Assembly: GCA_015222115.1 (NCBI GenBank)
Contig: JADFUO010000061.1
Span: 1 to 7,297, forward strand
Direction: 5' to 3'
DNA from: Bacteroidota bacterium
GTDB lineage: Bacteria > Bacteroidota > Bacteroidia > Bacteroidales > JADFUO01
Length of the DNA stretch: 7,297 nucleotides
Position numbers and translations under genes: made by a program
Notes under the pieces: model-generated
Database searches by the model: none
Told to the model about the DNA's origin: nothing
Seen by the model: the letters and a program-made list of their open reading frames with translations, nothing else
Shown here: positions 5,430 to 7,297 of the stretch, one piece after another
Layout of the letters: each line of letters starts with the position of its first letter
How positions within the stretch are numbered: the stretch's first letter is position 1

Positions 5430-6419
5430 ATGGAAACACAAGAGCATCTTTTTCAACAGATTAGGGAAAGTCTCCCAACTCATTTATCGTTAGTTGATGA
5501 AATTTCCGAATTGTTAAGAATGAGCTATGACAGTGCCTATCGTAGGATAAGAGGCGAAAAGGCAATAACTATTGATGAATTGCATACACTCTGTAAACAT
5601 TTTAATATTTCTGTTGACTCATTATTTAATATTAAAAGCGGAAATGTGATATTCAAAGACATTAATATTGAACATGAGGGCTTTGGAATTAAAGACTGGT
5701 TAAAGACTATTTACAATGACTTGAAAAAAATCCATTCCTCTAAAGAAAAGGAATTAATATATGCTGCAAAAGACCCTCCTTTATTCCATTATTTTCAATT
5801 TCCGGAAATAGCTGCGTTCAAAATATTTTTATGGGAAAAAACCTTATTACAATTATCTCAATATGAAGAGAAAAAGTTTTTACTAAAAGATTATGATGAA
5901 GAAATCCAGAAAATCGGTGAAAAGATTTTGGCAACATACATCAAAATCCCAACTATTGAAATATGGAATGAAGATACTTTTAACATTACATTCAGGCAAA
6001 TTGAATATTATTGGATTTCCGGATTATTTGAAAATAAAGATGATATTTTTAAATTATGTGATAAACTGTACCTTTGGATACAACATATACGGAAACAAGC
6101 TGAATATGGTTTTAAATATCTTTACGGCACAAATCCCGAAGGGGTGGAAAATTCATTTCAGTTCTATGAAAATGAAATTGTATTGAATGATAATACCATT
6201 TTCGTAAGAATGGATAATATTGTAGCCACCTACATGACATATAATGTATTAAGTCTTTTAATAACAACAGATCCATTTTTCTGTAACAGAATAGAACATT
6301 ATCTTAGAGGTTTGCTGAAAAAATCTACACTGATAAGTTCGGTCAATGCAAAAGAACGAAACAGGTTTTTTAATAAACTCCTGGAAAAGATAGAGCAATT
6401 CAGGGAAACAATTAACTAA
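5430..6419 (+). CDS. XRE-type helix-turn-helix transcriptional regulator
   Basis: A 329-residue cytoplasmic DNA-binding protein. Residues 23-66 form an XRE-like helix-turn-helix: DEISELLRMSYDSAYRRIRG, then EKAITIDELHTLCKHF and NISVDSLF. The form 'YDSAYRRIRGEK..T.DEL..LCKHF.IS.DSLF' is familiar from many Bacteroidota regulators. The remaining 260 or so residues are mostly helical with many aromatic and charged residues and no enzyme motif. They probably sense a signal or dimerise, but the ligand is unknown. The reading frame is open back to a TTG at 5370. The ATG at 5430 is preferred because conserved-looking sequence starts there and a promoter-like site overlaps the upstream extension. The gene is transcribed away from the chimeric/FolD-like group across a shared 263-bp region, so it may control that group or itself. 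Confidence 0.85.
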   Translation: METQEHLFQQIRESLPTHLSLVDEISELLRMSYDSAYRRIRGEKAITIDELHTLCKHFNISVDSLFNIKSGNVIFKDINIEHEGFGIKDWLKTIYNDLKKIHSSKEKELIYAAKDPPLFHYFQFPEIAAFKIFLWEKTLLQLSQYEEKKFLLKDYDEEIQKIGEKILATYIKIPTIEIWNEDTFNITFRQIEYYWISGLFENKDDIFKLCDKLYLWIQHIRKQAEYGFKYLYGTNPEGVENSFQFYENEIVLNDNTIFVRMDNIVATYMTYNVLSLLITTDPFFCNRIEHYLRGLLKKSTLISSVNAKERNRFFNKLLEKIEQFRETIN

Positions 6420-6463
6420 CAGTCCTCAGTCCTCAGTCCTCAGTCCTCAGTCTTCAGTCCTCA
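6420..6463 (+). repeat. Tandem heptamer repeat, six copies of CAGTCCT
   Basis: Six head-to-tail 7-bp units run from 6420 to 6461, followed by a partial CA. Units 1-4 and 6 are CAGTCCT, and unit 5 is CAGTCTT. The array begins on the base after the regulator's TAA stop and fills most of the 57 bp between two converging genes. It is more GC-rich than its surroundings. No hairpin can form within it, because the unit has no self-complementarity, so it is not a classic terminator. Confidence 0.95.
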
Positions 6464-6476
6464 TTTTAACAAACAT

Positions 6477-7297
6477 TTAAAAAGTATCAGCATGATTTAT
6501 TACCGGAAATTCAGTAATTCTCAGTCTTGCACACCCATAAGGTATAAGTTCAAGGGTTTCAATTTTTTGTTCGGATTTGACCGGACTTACAGGAGGGTCA
6601 TCAGCAGAATTATTTTTTAAATTCCATTCCGGTATTACTTTGCCTTTTATTTCAAGCACAACCGGAGCTTCTTTGTTCCATGTCTTATATTTTGCCTCGT
6701 CCTGAAAATATATTAATTCTCCAACATCTGAAAATGGGAATTTTTGAATTTTGTTTCTTCGTATCTTAATATATTTTTCAGGATTTATCCTGTCTAAAAT
6801 CAATCCGTAATTCCATTGTGTATAAGGTTCAATTTCCCAATCAGTTGATCCCATATAATTTATACTTTTTATGTGCCTTCCTTTTAAATTGATTTTGTTA
6901 TATTTCTTACCAATTCGTAAAGAATAATATAATGGTCCTCTGAGTATAGAAACAGAATTATTATACCTTGTTTCCGTACGAATATTCATAGGGAATTCCA
7001 ACAGAATAACATCACCTGATTTCCATTCATTTTTCAGCTTTGCCATTGTTCCCTGTTCAGCATTAAGAGTATCTCCTTTAGTTATGATTTTAGCACCTTC
7101 TGCCCATAAGGGAATACGGAGATAAATAGGAAATATAGCGGATTTTGAAAGTTCAAGTTTCAATTTGATAAAGCCATCAAACGGATATTCGGTTTCTTCA
7201 GTAATTTTTAAAGCAACATTATCTGCAACTTTAACATTTACTTCACAAGGTCCGTAAGTTACTGAAGCAATTCCCTGATCATGAGTTGCCATCCACA
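6477..7297 (-). CDS. GH127-like (DUF1680) beta-L-arabinofuranosidase, C-terminal part, 5' end beyond window
   Basis: Only the last 273 or so residues are visible. The frame is open through the right edge, with Trp and Met before ATHDQG, so the ATG at 7292 is internal and not a start. Numbering from that Met, the typical C-terminal beta-sandwich blocks of GH127-type enzymes appear in order: VTYGPCEV (11-18), FPIYLRIPLWAEGAKI (54-69), GTMAKLKNEWKSGDVILLEFP (81-101) and SILRGPLYYSLRIG (115-128). Family members release L-arabinofuranose or related sugars from plant glycans, and many are exported. The catalytic domain with its zinc-binding cysteines and glutamate lies outside the window, so activity, exact family (GH127, GH146 or relatives) and localisation cannot be judged. 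It converges with the regulator gene and appears unrelated to the rest of the window. Confidence 0.8.
   Translation of the reverse strand, partial: WMATHDQGIASVTYGPCEVNVKVADNVALKITEETEYPFDGFIKLKLELSKSAIFPIYLRIPLWAEGAKIITKGDTLNAEQGTMAKLKNEWKSGDVILLEFPMNIRTETRYNNSVSILRGPLYYSLRIGKKYNKINLKGRHIKSINYMGSTDWEIEPYTQWNYGLILDRINPEKYIKIRRNKIQKFPFSDVGELIYFQDEAKYKTWNKEAPVVLEIKGKVIPEWNLKNNSADDPPVSPVKSEQKIETLELIPYGCARLRITEFPVINHADTF

Noticed and set aside
5893..6186. A 97-codon reading frame inside the regulator
   Set aside because: It lies in another frame of a well-supported gene and has no recognisable protein features. The open frames at 92-274 and 1615-1827 were dismissed for the same reason.
7290..7292. 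ATG at 7292 as the start of the glycosidase
   Set aside because: The frame stays open to the window edge with a Trp codon before it, and the visible part contains only the C-terminal region of a much longer family.

Overview
The window looks like chromosomal DNA from a member of the Bacteroidota, probably a Bacteroidales-type or environmental lineage. This rests on the AT-rich composition, starts without Shine-Dalgarno sequences but with A-rich leaders, plausible promoters of the Bacteroidota kind (TTTG then TAnnTTTG), signal peptides ending in Ala-Gln, an XRE-type regulator of a form common in that phylum, and a GH127-like glycosidase. This assignment is inference from style, not from a marker gene.

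Layout, right to left, because most genes lie on the minus strand. At 6477-7297 is the C-terminal part of a GH127/DUF1680-like beta-L-arabinofuranosidase, cut by the window edge. It converges with a plus-strand helix-turn-helix regulator (5430-6419). Six 7-bp tandem repeats start on the base after the regulator's stop codon. A 263-bp divergent region (5167-5429) separates the regulator from a minus-strand series: a chimeric secreted glycine-zipper-like protein (4522-5166), a FolD-like protein (3467-4399), an exported probable outer-membrane beta-barrel protein (2700-3434), a small protein with two membrane segments (2034-2432), a ThiL/AIR-synthase-like protein (929-1930), and a beta-ketoacyl-ACP synthase (1-932, cut by the left edge). 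The last two overlap by 4 bases and are almost certainly translationally coupled.

The most unusual region is 4284-5167. The FolD-like protein has lost or changed nearly every catalytic and cofactor-binding signature of the family, so it is probably a pseudoenzyme or has a new function. Its first 117 bp (39 codons) occur a second time as the beginning of the upstream gene, where they are joined in frame to the signal peptide and body of an unrelated secreted protein. The first 54 bp after the start are identical between the copies, and the next 63 bp are only about 76% identical. This is a clear gene chimera, and a direct-repeat pair that could recombine.

The left-hand ThiL-like/KAS pair suggests an accessory fatty-acid or polyketide pathway rather than core thiamine or fatty-acid synthesis, but the rest of that locus lies outside the window. 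No rRNA, tRNA, CRISPR array, transposase or integrase was seen.
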